64,000 bases of DNA, taken from contig CALDKB010000036.1 of NCBI GenBank assembly GCA_937899245.1, positions 1 through 64,000 on the forward strand, written 5' to 3'. Under the pieces are notes generated by a model. That model did not search any database and was not told the origin of the DNA. It saw only the letters and a list, made by a program, of their open reading frames with translations. The translations under genes and the position numbers were made by a program. Source of the stretch: an uncultured Bacteroidales bacterium. Lineage in GTDB: Bacteria > Bacteroidota > Bacteroidia > Bacteroidales > ML635J-15. Positions 26,072 through 35,350 of the stretch are shown here, piece by piece; position 1 is the stretch's first letter, and each line of letters opens with the position of its first letter.

Positions 26072-28198
26072 TTATTTAAGTGTCAAAAAAACAGAATCAC
26101 CACTTGCATAAGGCGTCATGGCAGAAGGAACCTGTTCCACAACCTTTCCCCTTCCGGAAACGACCACCTTAAGTCCACATTTTTCCAAAACCCTTATCGC
26201 ATCGCTGACAGTCATATTCCTAACGTCTGGAAGCTGGTTGCCTGCTGCCGGCGAATATGGAGTGAATTTTACCTTGCCATCCGAAATCTCATTGTACCTT
26301 ATCCAGTTTACAGTAGGGAAATTCTCGATATTCGACGGCAAACCAAGCGCCTCGCAAACAGTCTGAATCTTTTCCCTGCTGCCAGACTTGCAATTTGGCA
26401 AGTCGGAAAGCAAATCATCGTTTACTTCCTTTGCAACAGCCTTGGTGTCGGTAGAATATATCTTGTCGGCTATCTTTCTGAAAACATTACCGGCAACGAC
26501 ATTTCCATAAATACTTCCGTGCGACGGATTGTAAATAGAAACAATGCACGAATATTCAGGATTGTCGGCAGGGAAATATCCTACAAACGAAGCATGGTAA
26601 GTAACCTTTTGTCCGCCACGTCCATAGTTCATCTGTGCCGTTCCTGTTTTTCCTGCAATCGGATAATTCTCATTCCTTAGATTTCGTGCCGTTCCATTCT
26701 GCACCACGCCTTCGAGCATTGTCTTTACCGCCTTGATAGTCTTTTGCGAGCATATGCGCTTGTCGATTACATACGGTTCGAACTCTTCAACCATTTCACC
26801 GCAAGACGACAGACCCTCGACAAACATAGGCCTCAATAGCTTTCCGTCGTTGGCTATCGCATTGTAGAAGGCGAGAATTTGCAGCGGAGTTATTGCGACT
26901 CCATATCCATAGGCCATCCACGGCAACGAAATACCCGACCAGTATTTCGATCCTTCAGCAGGCTCGTGAATTACGGGAACAGCTTCGCCGACAAGTTCTA
27001 TTCCCAGCGGTTCGTTGAGATGCAAACGCTTAAGTCCGTCAACAAATTTCTGCTGCTGATGCTTGTAGTTGTCGTATATGAAACGGGCTGTGCCTACGTT
27101 CGATGATGTTTCAATCACGCGCTGCACTGTTATGTAGGAACTATCCGGCGTGTGCGAATCGCGAATGGTCTTGCCGTAATACGTATCTACGCCATTCTTC
27201 ACGTTGACCATTGTTTCAGGAGTGATATAACCGTCTTCCATAGCTACAATGACAGAGGCAATCTTGAATGTAGAACCCGGATCAGAAGCGCCACCCGACG
27301 ACAGATTTGCAACTGCATAATTGAAATTCTCGTAGAAATTGTTGCTCGAATCTCGCATCAAATTTGCCATTGCACGGACCTTGCCTGTTTTTACTTCCAT
27401 AACCACAACAGTTCCGAATTGCGCCTTGCAAGTATCCATTTGTTTCTCGAGTTCAGTTTCCGCTATATCCTGAAGACTTATATCTATTGTGGTTATCAAG
27501 TCTTTACCATCAATTGGCCTGATGAATTCAGGAGTATTTTCCATTGGAATCCAAACATCCGGAGCTACCTTCTGGAAAGCCGCATAGCCCACAACTCCAG
27601 TAAGCACACTGTCGTAGCTACGTTCAAGGCCGAAACTACCCTTTTCGCCACATTCTCCGATTGTTCTGCGGGCGAGTTTGCCAAATGGTTTTTCGCGCTC
27701 ATAAATCTCCTCGCAATAAAAACCCGACTTATATTTTCCACGACGCAGATATGGGAAATTGCGCATCTTTTCGTATTCAAGATATGTCGCCTTGCGCTTG
27801 ATGCAATAGCAACGGCTGCCCTTGTTCTTTGCGTTCCTAATCTCAGTCTTGTAGGTTTCTGCGCTCTTGTTGCCAAACAAGTTGGACAGACAAATGCTCA
27901 ACGAATCGATATCTGCATCAAAAGCGGAGTCGGTCATCATCCTAACGCCCTGGCACGCAAGATCCAGATATGTATTGTAATAGCATACCGAGGTTGACAG
28001 AAGCTTGCCATCGCTCGAGTAAATATCGCCTCGCTTTGGTCTGATGGCTTTGGTTATTATGGAAACATTCTCCTTTTCCTCCTCAGTTGTCACTACCTGC
28101 AAGAAGACAATCCTAACAACTACCACTATGGCTACAAGCACAAGGAGAGCAAGAAAAACATACGACCGTCTAACTATTTCTTTTCTTCCGTCATTCAT
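26072..28198 (-). CDS. division transpeptidase FtsI (PBP3) with C-terminal PASTA domain
   Basis: 708 residues. One N-terminal membrane anchor (about 13-33), a dimerisation domain, then the transpeptidase: SDPGSTFKIAS with nucleophile Ser309 and Lys312, TSSNVG with Ser365-Asn367, and AGKTGTAQ with Lys517. Residues about 640-708 form a single PASTA domain (LPDVRNMTVSDAIRVLEKCG). PASTA-bearing septal PBPs are usual in Bacteroidetes. Works with FtsW in septal synthesis. The start overlaps ftsL by four bases. Confidence 0.95.
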   Translation of the reverse strand: MNDGRKEIVRRSYVFLALLVLVAIVVVVRIVFLQVVTTEEEKENVSIITKAIRPKRGDIYSSDGKLLSTSVCYYNTYLDLACQGVRMMTDSAFDADIDSLSICLSNLFGNKSAETYKTEIRNAKNKGSRCYCIKRKATYLEYEKMRNFPYLRRGKYKSGFYCEEIYEREKPFGKLARRTIGECGEKGSFGLERSYDSVLTGVVGYAAFQKVAPDVWIPMENTPEFIRPIDGKDLITTIDISLQDIAETELEKQMDTCKAQFGTVVVMEVKTGKVRAMANLMRDSSNNFYENFNYAVANLSSGGASDPGSTFKIASVIVAMEDGYITPETMVNVKNGVDTYYGKTIRDSHTPDSSYITVQRVIETSSNVGTARFIYDNYKHQQQKFVDGLKRLHLNEPLGIELVGEAVPVIHEPAEGSKYWSGISLPWMAYGYGVAITPLQILAFYNAIANDGKLLRPMFVEGLSSCGEMVEEFEPYVIDKRICSQKTIKAVKTMLEGVVQNGTARNLRNENYPIAGKTGTAQMNYGRGGQKVTYHASFVGYFPADNPEYSCIVSIYNPSHGSIYGNVVAGNVFRKIADKIYSTDTKAVAKEVNDDLLSDLPNCKSGSREKIQTVCEALGLPSNIENFPTVNWIRYNEISDGKVKFTPYSPAAGNQLPDVRNMTVSDAIRVLEKCGLKVVVSGRGKVVEQVPSAMTPYASGDSVFLTLK

Positions 28199-28551
28199 TT
28201 TTTCTTCTTTTTACGGCCGTTGGAATTTGCCTTATAAACAATTTTATATGGCGGACGCTTTGATTCAGTCAAAGTTGAGCCCTTCCTTTCGAGAAGCTTC
28301 AGCACGCTTCCCCTACGATTGGTTTTCTTTAAGAGTTCCGACTGTATTGCAACGCTCTCGGCACGCAACTCTTCAATATGTTTCTCGCTTTTGTTTATCT
28401 CCCTATATACATAAACACCATGAAAATGATTTACTATGTACACAAGGCAAAGCGTGAAAATTATAATCCCATGCTTAATCTTTTTACGGGTCAAATGATC
28501 CAAAATCACATCGCCCGACAAAACATTATGTATTTTTTTGATGACGTCCAT
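28195..28551 (-). CDS. FtsL-like cell division protein
   Basis: 118 residues. A cytoplasmic N-terminus with basic residues, one membrane helix (about 28-46), a coiled-coil stretch with heptad hydrophobics (about 50-85), and a very basic end KANSNGRKKKKK. Size, topology and position between rsmH and ftsI identify it as the Bacteroidetes FtsL-like protein that bridges FtsQ and FtsW/FtsI. The sequence itself is weakly conserved. Confidence 0.85.
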   Translation of the reverse strand: MDVIKKIHNVLSGDVILDHLTRKKIKHGIIIFTLCLVYIVNHFHGVYVYREINKSEKHIEELRAESVAIQSELLKKTNRRGSVLKLLERKGSTLTESKRPPYKIVYKANSNGRKKKKK

Positions 28552-28554
28552 GCA

Positions 28555-29457
28555 CTACACCCTTTCTGCAATTCTCAACTTTGCCGATTTAGCACGCGGA
28601 TTTCTTTCGATTTCTGCATCATCAGGAACAATCACCTGCTTATTCACAGCCCTTAACATAAGATTTGCACGACCGAAGACATCGCGCTCATCGTTTCCAT
28701 CAACATTGCCCGTACGAATTATATTTTTTACCGGCTTATCCTCCATGGAATGGTAAGAAATAATCGACATACGGCCGCCTTCGGCAAGCGACTGCGGCAC
28801 TGCCGACAGAAACTCGTACAACGAATCAAGTTCCTCGTTGACTTCGATACGCAAGGCCTGGAAAATCTGTGCATAATACTTGATTTCTCGATTTTTTGGA
28901 GCAAACTGCTCAAGGAAACTTACGAAATCGTCAATTTCACCAAATGGCGAAACCTCACGACGTGCAATTATCGACTTTACAAGACGTCCGACATTCTGCA
29001 CATCGCAAAAATCGCGGAAGACATGGAAAAGCTCGTCTTCCGACGCCATATTCAAAACATCGGCAGCCGTGCGCGACGATTGCATCGACATTCTCATATC
29101 CAACTTTCCACCCATGCGGAAAGAGAAGCCCCTTTCGGCAACATCAAACTGGTGAGAAGAAACGCCGAGGTCGGCAAGCACGCCATCCACCTTTTCTATG
29201 CCGTAATAATCAAGATAATTACGCAGATACCTGTAATTTCCAAAGACAAGCTTCAAACGCTCGTCTGCTATTCTGTTTTTGTGAGCATCACTGTCGCGGT
29301 CTATTGCGATAAGAGTCCCTTTTGCCGAAAGTCGGCTCAAAATCTCCGCAGAATGTCCTCCTCCGCCGAAAGTTGCATCAACATAAACCCCATCAGGATT
29401 TATGTTCAATCCATCTACACTTTCCTTCAATAGTACCGGTTCGTGATATTCGCTCAT
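28555..29457 (-). CDS. 16S rRNA m4C1402 methyltransferase RsmH (MraW)
   Basis: 300 residues. Methylates N4 of C1402 in 16S rRNA. EPVLLKESVDGLN at the start, the SAM loop VDATFGGGGHSAEIL (25-39), DGVLADLGVSSHQFD and GFSFRMGGKLDMRM are the family motifs, with QALRIEVNEELDSL and SYHSMEDKPVKN near the end. Three bases separate it from mraZ. The usual S-x-E-D-R is SMEDKPVK here. Confidence 0.96.
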   Translation of the reverse strand: MSEYHEPVLLKESVDGLNINPDGVYVDATFGGGGHSAEILSRLSAKGTLIAIDRDSDAHKNRIADERLKLVFGNYRYLRNYLDYYGIEKVDGVLADLGVSSHQFDVAERGFSFRMGGKLDMRMSMQSSRTAADVLNMASEDELFHVFRDFCDVQNVGRLVKSIIARREVSPFGEIDDFVSFLEQFAPKNREIKYYAQIFQALRIEVNEELDSLYEFLSAVPQSLAEGGRMSIISYHSMEDKPVKNIIRTGNVDGNDERDVFGRANLMLRAVNKQVIVPDDAEIERNPRAKSAKLRIAERV

Positions 29458-29460
29458 TTC

Positions 29461-29925
29461 CTAGTCCTCCGAAAACATAAAGTCGCCACCAAGAATTTCA
29501 TCGGCAAGACCTGCAAAATCATCGTTGCTCATCGACTTCTGTTCGTAAACATCCTTCGACCAGATCTCAACCTTACCTTCCTGTCCGGCAAAAACCAATT
29601 CCTTTTCACCTCCTATGTAATCGAGCAAAACTTTCGGAATCAGAAAACGGCCGCTGGCATCAAGATAAACTTCAGCCGTACCACGATAGAACTCACGAAG
29701 GAATTCTGCATGCTTGCGGTTGAACGGATTTAATCTCTTCTTCAGGAGCCCCGTCTGACGATTCCACTCACTCGACGGATAGAGGACAAGGCATTTCTCG
29801 TAAATATCACGCTTGAGGACAAAAGCTGCCGACTGCTCATCTTCCGGCACCTGACGCTTCAACTGCGACGGGAAGATAACACGACTCTTGCTATCCAGCT
29901 TGCTAATGTATTCTCCTACAAACAT
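29461..29925 (-). CDS. transcriptional regulator MraZ
   Basis: 154 residues. Two tandem AbrB/SpoVT-like halves: the N-terminal GEYISKLDSKSRVIFPSQLKRQ and the C-terminal YLDASGRFLIPKVLLDYIGG, the second with the classical DxxGRxxxP signature. MraZ binds repeated GTGGG boxes upstream of its own gene and represses the dcw operon; those boxes are present here at 29974-30008. First gene of the operon. Confidence 0.95.
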   Translation of the reverse strand: MFVGEYISKLDSKSRVIFPSQLKRQVPEDEQSAAFVLKRDIYEKCLVLYPSSEWNRQTGLLKKRLNPFNRKHAEFLREFYRGTAEVYLDASGRFLIPKVLLDYIGGEKELVFAGQEGKVEIWSKDVYEQKSMSNDDFAGLADEILGGDFMFSED

Positions 29926-29955
29926 AATCTACTATATACCTTCTAAAAAACCTTG

Positions 29956-29963
29956 CAAAAATA
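29956..29963 (-). promoter_or_regulatory. promoter -7 box (TATTTTTG) of the dcw operon
   Basis: The minus strand reads TATTTTTG, 31 bases before the mraZ ATG and 11 bases downstream of the nearest MraZ box. Confidence 0.65.
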
Positions 29964-29973
29964 AGTAAAATTT

Positions 29974-30008
29974 CCCACTTTGAAACACCCTCACCCACTT
30001 TACCCCAC
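29974..30008 (-). promoter_or_regulatory. MraZ operator: GTGGG boxes with 10-base spacing
   Basis: On the minus strand GTGGG occurs at 30004-30008, 29994-29998 and 29974-29978, with a degenerate GTGTT at 29984-29988. All four are exactly 10 bases apart, giving GTGGG-N5 repeats. This is the known MraZ binding arrangement and it covers the region just upstream of the -7 box, where repression would occur. Confidence 0.85.
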
Positions 30009-30116
30009 CAATGTTAATAACTTAACTCATTTTTTAATGTTATTCTATTGATTAACAGTAATTTGCAAAATAGCACAAGTTATTAACCACAGGCATTTCC
30101 GCTTAATGTCTGAGAC

Positions 30117-30149
30117 AAAAAAAAGCCGCCTCGAAAAAAATCGGGCGGC
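30117..30149 (-). terminator. rho-independent terminator of the 31620 gene
   Basis: GCCGCC (30125-30130) pairs with GGCGGC (30144-30149), extended by a few inner pairs around an A-rich loop. On the minus strand the stem is followed by eight U residues. It sits about 25 bases past the stop at 30175 and insulates the mraZ operator. Confidence 0.75.
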
Positions 30150-30174
30150 ATTCTGAATCTATTTGATTATCAAA

Positions 30175-31620
30175 TTATTTTCTTAAAAATATTAATTCCG
30201 AAACGCAGAGGTCGTTATATTTAACACCAGGAGTAATTTCAGTAACCACAATCTTGAATTCACTTACATACATCGGCCCGCGCCATGCGCACAAAAGTGC
30301 CTCATCGGTCAGGGTTTGCTTGTCGAAAGACTTTGGCGGGTCCACAAGAGTTTCTTCAACTGGATACAATTCAAACAGAATATCGTCCCCCGGCGCACAA
30401 ACATAAGGTACAAAAGTTTTTATCCGGCTATTGTTGCGCCAAACCTCCGGCGACTTGCAATATCCGTTATACAACAAGAAACCGCCCAGCAGCAGACTGT
30501 CCTTAAAGCGAACCGTGATAGTCACAGTATCATTCTTGCCCGGACGCAGCACCGCCGTGGTCGACAGGTTTCCGTCAAACATATTGTAAACCGGGTATTT
30601 GCTGTCGACACCGCTAACGGTAATTGTATATTCGCTCGATGGGATTGTTTTTTCTGCAATACGGTCAAGCGGACGGGGCATTTGGTCGGTTTTCATAGAG
30701 AAATCAACAACAAAGGGCTCTGCTTCTGCCAAATTAAAGTTTGTAGCATCATACGAATAAATATCACCGCTACGATTCATACGGTATTCGCTTATAAAAT
30801 TTTCTTCATCGAGATACAACACATTAACTTTCGTGGCATCTAACGACATCTTGAAATTATCCACATGACCATTGCCCCAGTATGCTGCAGGCGAAAAATC
30901 ATATTCGAATCGACAGTAGTTATTTTCCCGATACATCTTGTCAATCATCGAATTTGTCGAAAACAACGGCATTTCCAAATTATGTTCGACACGGTATGTC
31001 ACCTGCAATTCGACTTTGGCATGAGGAGCAATCGACAAATTTGTATAGTACCAGCGACGCATCAATGGTTCCGTATAATAGAAAACCGTGTCTCCATGTT
31101 TTGCATACAAAGCTGCCCAGGTTGTCGTATCTTCCAGATATTTCATCGATTCCTCATACGAATAATAAACGTCAAGGCTGAACTCGTCAAGTTCTCTTTT
31201 CGACGGTTTTATCACCGTATCCTTCGAGCATTGCCACTTCAGCTTCTGCCCGTTCAACAGAAAATTCACATCGCGCACATACGAATCGCGCCATCCATAC
31301 TCCTTTTCCGATTCTGTAATCTGATCCATCCAGCCAATCCACGAAGCGCCTGCGCCTTCGTAATCAATAGGGAAACCGTATGGAATATTCTTGAAGTCCT
31401 TGTCTGAATTATTAATCAAGGAATACCTTACATTTACTTCCGTATAAAGGCCATAGGGTTTAAACGTAATATTTTCGCCGACCAGCTGTACTTCAGGCAC
31501 ATGCACCGCCACAGGAGTACGCGACAGAGTCAAGGCGGAATAAACAGCAACCGGATCGCCATTAGCAAGGACCGCAACAGCAATCAAAAGCTGCACGATT
31601 AACAAATTTAATTTTCTCAT
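30175..31620 (-). CDS. secreted protein with C-terminal NADase-type glycan-binding-like domain
   Basis: 481 residues from the ATG at 31620; the earlier GTG at 31647 lies within the promoter. A signal peptide ends near LAVAVLANG. The N-terminal half (about 20-330) is a beta-rich region that resembles DUF4424-like extracellular domains. The C-terminal part (about 345-480) has VYNMFDGNLSTTAV, VTITVRFKDS, GFLLYNGYCKSPEVWRNNSRIK and YNDLCVSELIFLRK, a pattern I know from discoidin-like NADase-type glycan-binding domains. A periplasmic or surface glycan-binding role is inferred. Transcribed alone. Confidence 0.7.
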   Translation of the reverse strand: MRKLNLLIVQLLIAVAVLANGDPVAVYSALTLSRTPVAVHVPEVQLVGENITFKPYGLYTEVNVRYSLINNSDKDFKNIPYGFPIDYEGAGASWIGWMDQITESEKEYGWRDSYVRDVNFLLNGQKLKWQCSKDTVIKPSKRELDEFSLDVYYSYEESMKYLEDTTTWAALYAKHGDTVFYYTEPLMRRWYYTNLSIAPHAKVELQVTYRVEHNLEMPLFSTNSMIDKMYRENNYCRFEYDFSPAAYWGNGHVDNFKMSLDATKVNVLYLDEENFISEYRMNRSGDIYSYDATNFNLAEAEPFVVDFSMKTDQMPRPLDRIAEKTIPSSEYTITVSGVDSKYPVYNMFDGNLSTTAVLRPGKNDTVTITVRFKDSLLLGGFLLYNGYCKSPEVWRNNSRIKTFVPYVCAPGDDILFELYPVEETLVDPPKSFDKQTLTDEALLCAWRGPMYVSEFKIVVTEITPGVKYNDLCVSELIFLRK

Positions 31621-31646
31621 ATAAAATCTCATATAAAACCTATTCA

Positions 31647-31654
31647 CAAAGATA
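31647..31654 (-). promoter_or_regulatory. promoter -7 box (TATCTTTG) of the 31620 gene
   Basis: The minus strand reads TATCTTTG 26 bases upstream of the ATG at 31620. Confidence 0.62.
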
Positions 31655-31696
31655 CAAACATTTATGCAAATATTTCCACTTTATTATTAAAGATAC

Positions 31697-31704
31697 TACT
31701 TTTG
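31697..31704 (+). promoter_or_regulatory. promoter -7 box (TACTTTTG) of the acyltransferase gene
   Basis: TACTTTTG lies 19 bases upstream of the ATG at 31724, divergent from the box at 31647-31654. Confidence 0.65.
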
Positions 31705-31723
31705 CATCATAACATATTGAGAC

Positions 31724-32551
31724 ATGGCTGGGAACGAAGTAATGCAAATCGATGTTGCCGATATGATACGGTCAAAAAGTCCGAAACTAGCAAAAAAACT
31801 GCCTCGTTTTGCGATAAACCTGATTCGTAAGCTTGTTCACGAACGGGAAGTTAACGAGATTCTCGCAAAAGCGAACGGAGCTACGGGCATCGACTTCGTA
31901 AATATCGGAATCGAAAGTCTTGACATAAAACGCAAGGTAAGCGGTTTTGAAAACATACCTTCCGAGGGGCGTTTCATTTTTGTTGCAAACCATCCGCTTG
32001 GTGGACTTGAAAGTCTTGTGATGATGCAGACAATAGCTGAAAAATTCAGCGACTTCAAGTTTGTTGTCAATGATTTGCTAATGTTTGTCGAGCCAATGAA
32101 ACCTGTTTTTGTTCCGATTAACAAAGTTGGGAAACAGTCGCGGCAAAACGCCGAACTTCTAAACGAACTATATGCTTCCGACAAGCAGATGCTATATTTT
32201 CCGGCAGGACTTTGCTCCCGAAAAATCAAAGGCGAAATCGTTGACCTGCAATGGCAAAAAAGTTTCATTGTAAAGGCCAAGGAGTTCAAGCGCGACATTA
32301 TTCCAATATACATCGGCGGTAGAAATTCCAATGCATTCTACAGCCTTGCAAACTGGCGCAAGCGTCTGAAAATCAAATTCAACATCGAGATGACATTCCT
32401 TGTGCACGAAATGTTCAAACAACGCGGGCAGACGATTTCGCTAACAATCGGAAAACCAATTCCATATACGACCTTTGACCAGACAAAGACACCAACGGAA
32501 TGGGCAGAATGGGTAAAAGCAGAAACGTATCGCCTAAAAGACCAAAAATAA
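31724..32551 (+). CDS. PlsC-like acyltransferase (OlsA/GlsA type)
   Basis: 275 residues. Lysophospholipid-type acyltransferase fold: FVANHPLGGLES (His near 90, the HxxxxxD/E motif), FVPINKVGKQS as acceptor-side motif and LYFPAGLCSRKI as the FPAG block. NHPLGGLE matches the hemolysin/ornithine-lipid branch; in Bacteroides the relative GlsA makes glycine lipids by O-acylation. No N-acyltransferase partner is adjacent, so a general aminolipid role is inferred. Followed by vsr after nine bases. Confidence 0.8.
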   Translation: MAGNEVMQIDVADMIRSKSPKLAKKLPRFAINLIRKLVHEREVNEILAKANGATGIDFVNIGIESLDIKRKVSGFENIPSEGRFIFVANHPLGGLESLVMMQTIAEKFSDFKFVVNDLLMFVEPMKPVFVPINKVGKQSRQNAELLNELYASDKQMLYFPAGLCSRKIKGEIVDLQWQKSFIVKAKEFKRDIIPIYIGGRNSNAFYSLANWRKRLKIKFNIEMTFLVHEMFKQRGQTISLTIGKPIPYTTFDQTKTPTEWAEWVKAETYRLKDQK

Positions 32552-32560
32552 TGCACTTTT

Positions 32561-33070
32561 ATGGTTGACATCTTCAGCACCGAAAAGCGTTCCGACATAA
32601 TGTCGAAAATCCGCTCGAAAAACACCAAGCCCGAGCTTAAATTACGCAAGGCCCTGTTTGCCCGCGGGTTCCGCTATCGCACCAACGACCATAAGCTACC
32701 AGGCTCGCCAGATATTGTGCTGAAAAAATACAATACTGTAATTTTTGTCAACGGCTGCTTCTGGCACCATCACGAGTGTTGCAAGATTGCAACAATGCCA
32801 AAGTCGAATACAGAATTCTGGCAGGACAAAATAAAGCGCAACCGTCAGCGCGACTTGGAAAACTACTGGAAACTCGGCGAAATGGGCTGGGAAATTATTG
32901 TTGTATGGGAATGCGAACTTAACCATGCTCACGACGAGGATGGTGTTGCCGACAAGATTGCAGAACGGCTTCGCAAGAAACTTGCGCCGAAAGCACCTGC
33001 AACATACGGACAAGAAGACTTTGAAACTGGTATTGCGGCCGAAGAAGCCCCTGAATATGGAAAATCCTAA
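32561..33070 (+). CDS. very short patch repair endonuclease Vsr
   Basis: 169 residues. Nicks DNA 5' to T:G mismatches that arise from deaminated 5-methylcytosine. MSKIRSKNTKPELKLRKAL opens the domain; LPGSPDIVL holds the catalytic Asp51; FVNGCFWHHHECC (62-74) supplies the zinc-site Cys/His cluster and the catalytic His. The last 30 residues are an acidic tail not needed for the fold. Usually paired with a Dcm-type cytosine methyltransferase, but none is in this window. Its stop overlaps the stop of the convergent protease gene. Confidence 0.93.
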   Translation: MVDIFSTEKRSDIMSKIRSKNTKPELKLRKALFARGFRYRTNDHKLPGSPDIVLKKYNTVIFVNGCFWHHHECCKIATMPKSNTEFWQDKIKRNRQRDLENYWKLGEMGWEIIVVWECELNHAHDEDGVADKIAERLRKKLAPKAPATYGQEDFETGIAAEEAPEYGKS

Positions 33071-35223
33071 TATTTCACTTTTCCCCTGCCTTCAATCAAA
33101 ATCTTTCCGCCAACATCTACAAGTCCGTTTTTGTTTTTGATTATCACTTGCGCTCCGTCGCCTACGATCAAAGTCCCGCCGAGAACAAGTTTTGATGTCT
33201 TGTCGATTTTCAACCTCGATTTTCCTTCGATCCTATAGGTGCTTCCTCCTTCCAGAATTAAAGTGCTCAAATCCTCCGCCATCACCGAACTTCCCGACTG
33301 CTGGATAAATTCGGAACCGTTTTCGCAAACGAACTCTGTAGGTTTGGCAAAATAATGCGAAATGCTGTCTCTAACTGCTTGTGCAGGCATTTTGTTTTGC
33401 GTAAGCAAGATTTCCTTTTTCTCGGCCAAAACCGCCTTTTCCCTCAGTGCTATTCTTCCCGTCCATATTGCATCGCTGGTAATTTCGTAGTCGTCCCAAC
33501 GAACGTCAATTCTATAGTTTCCGTTGTCGAGCGGAGTTATCTCTATGCCAAGGCCACTAAGGTATGTCGTTTGATTATTGCGGGCCGACTGCGACTTGTA
33601 CTCGCATTTCGACTGCGACATCGAAGTGTAATAAGTTCGTGTGTTGCATGTACTTGGATTTGTACCCATGTTCAACTTTGCATGCGTGCAGAACATATCG
33701 CGGGCATCGCCGTTTCCAGCAAGGCTGTCGATAATTTGACGTCCAATAGTTTTTCGTCCAACGGCTTTTTCAAAGCTTGTAGAAAGCATTTCTGCTTCGT
33801 CCGGCGGGAAAAACATACGCTCCTGGTCGTGGCAACCGCCAAATGGATTTTCTTCTTCCCGACTATAGTAGTCGGTATGATTGCTCCAGCTTATGCATCG
33901 CATATTGAAGGCGGTGTCGGCTTTCAGCTTTTTGTAGTTCCAGTAGCCCTCGGCAGGAATTACGCGCAGATTGTCGCGCTCGTTGCTGAAAAACACCTCG
34001 GACTGCGTTCCGCTTAGCACATCGCGACCCACCTGGTAATACATATAAACCCCAGACACATCCTGAGGACGACATTCGCTTTCGTTGGAGTACTGCAGAA
34101 AATCCAACTTGCCATTTCGCCCCGACTGATGATTCTCTATCCAGATGTATTGATTTGAGGCTTTGTCGCTGTCCTTATACGGGAGTTTTATGCGTATTGC
34201 ATCACCATACGTGACAAAATCGCGCAGAATGAATGTTTGTGTGCCATCGTCTTTTGCAATGTCGGCATTTATAGGTTTGTCATTTTGATTGCGAGCAACA
34301 ATCCACCATCCGTTATTGTTTCTGTTGCTTTCGTGAAGCCAATGCATTCGCAAGCGTTCGTATCCGTTGCACGATACCAGTCCAGAACCTGCGCCGCCCA
34401 TCAGCCCGTAGCCACCCTGAATGCCAAGAAACGGCATATATTCGCTAGACCTACGATGATTTCCACCAGAAGTATGGAACGAATTTGGGCCAAAAAACGA
34501 ATGCGAAATCTCGTGCTGCACAATTCCTGTCGGATTTGTAGATATGTCTCGTGTTCCAACGCATTGTGCTGTTCCTAATCCGGAAAAAGAATAATATTTG
34601 CCACCTATTAAGATTTTTTCTCCGCGCAATATTGATGTTGTGAAATAGCCGTTCCCTGCATCGTCGCCTCCATATTGCTTTGTTATGTTGCGAAAGAAAA
34701 ATTCCACAAAACCAACTTCTCCTTTATTGCCATAATCGTAATAGGCAATATCATCGTGCCCATACATTGTCTGCAGACCGCCACGCTCGTTGATGAACTT
34801 CACAACTGCATGTTCGATATTGTTTTCGTTGAATGCACCAAGTTTCAGAACTTGACTTTCCTTGATGTTCACAACAACAAAGTCGCCTGTAATCTTTAGC
34901 TCGTAGAACGACGATTCGCCATAAAGACGAGTTATGCAACCGTAAAGATTTTTGCTATCGTACTCGGTATCAAACAACTTGCGCAGATAGTTTGGCGGAT
35001 TCTGGTTTATGCCCTCCAACAGCACTGTGTTCCAGTCGTTGACTTTTGCAAATTGCTTTTCCTTGTCGGGATTAACATCGTAAATAATGTTTACGAAGAA
35101 ATTGAGCATTCTTATTTCCCCGCGCGGAGCAACTTGCCAGCCGTCCCAACTGTTTTTCTGTGAAAATGAAAACGTAGAAAACACAATAGAAACTAAAAAC
35201 AAAATGGCTTTTAATCGAGGCAT
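33067..35223 (-). CDS. secreted M6-like metalloprotease with C-terminal beta-solenoid
   Basis: 718 residues. A signal peptide ends near SFSQ. The zinc motif is QHEISH (His237, Glu238, His241) in the context IVQHEISHSFFGPNSFH, which resembles the immune-inhibitor-A/M6 metalloproteases; the third ligand is uncertain. Then come a beta-rich middle region and, from about 645, a repetitive strand-turn segment (STLILEGGSTYRIEG, SKLVLGGTLIVGDGAQVII) that looks like a short beta-solenoid. No T9SS C-terminal signal is evident. Probably exported; target unknown. A long leader separates it from its promoter. Confidence 0.75.
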   Translation of the reverse strand: MPRLKAILFLVSIVFSTFSFSQKNSWDGWQVAPRGEIRMLNFFVNIIYDVNPDKEKQFAKVNDWNTVLLEGINQNPPNYLRKLFDTEYDSKNLYGCITRLYGESSFYELKITGDFVVVNIKESQVLKLGAFNENNIEHAVVKFINERGGLQTMYGHDDIAYYDYGNKGEVGFVEFFFRNITKQYGGDDAGNGYFTTSILRGEKILIGGKYYSFSGLGTAQCVGTRDISTNPTGIVQHEISHSFFGPNSFHTSGGNHRRSSEYMPFLGIQGGYGLMGGAGSGLVSCNGYERLRMHWLHESNRNNNGWWIVARNQNDKPINADIAKDDGTQTFILRDFVTYGDAIRIKLPYKDSDKASNQYIWIENHQSGRNGKLDFLQYSNESECRPQDVSGVYMYYQVGRDVLSGTQSEVFFSNERDNLRVIPAEGYWNYKKLKADTAFNMRCISWSNHTDYYSREEENPFGGCHDQERMFFPPDEAEMLSTSFEKAVGRKTIGRQIIDSLAGNGDARDMFCTHAKLNMGTNPSTCNTRTYYTSMSQSKCEYKSQSARNNQTTYLSGLGIEITPLDNGNYRIDVRWDDYEITSDAIWTGRIALREKAVLAEKKEILLTQNKMPAQAVRDSISHYFAKPTEFVCENGSEFIQQSGSSVMAEDLSTLILEGGSTYRIEGKSRLKIDKTSKLVLGGTLIVGDGAQVIIKNKNGLVDVGGKILIEGRGKVKY

Positions 35224-35350
35224 AAATTTATTTTTTACATAGTGTATTCTTAATCATTGTTAAATGAGTTCAATATCTTCGCAGTGTTTCTCATATTTTT
35301 ATGCAAATTTTGAATTCAACTCCAAATTTGCATAACTTTTTTTTGTTGTG

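Noticed and set aside
27152..27997. 281-residue plus-strand frame opposite ftsI
   Set aside because: Antisense shadow of a clearly conserved gene.
33355..34017. 220-residue plus-strand frame opposite the protease gene
   Set aside because: Antisense shadow; the minus strand has a signal peptide and zinc motif in one long frame.
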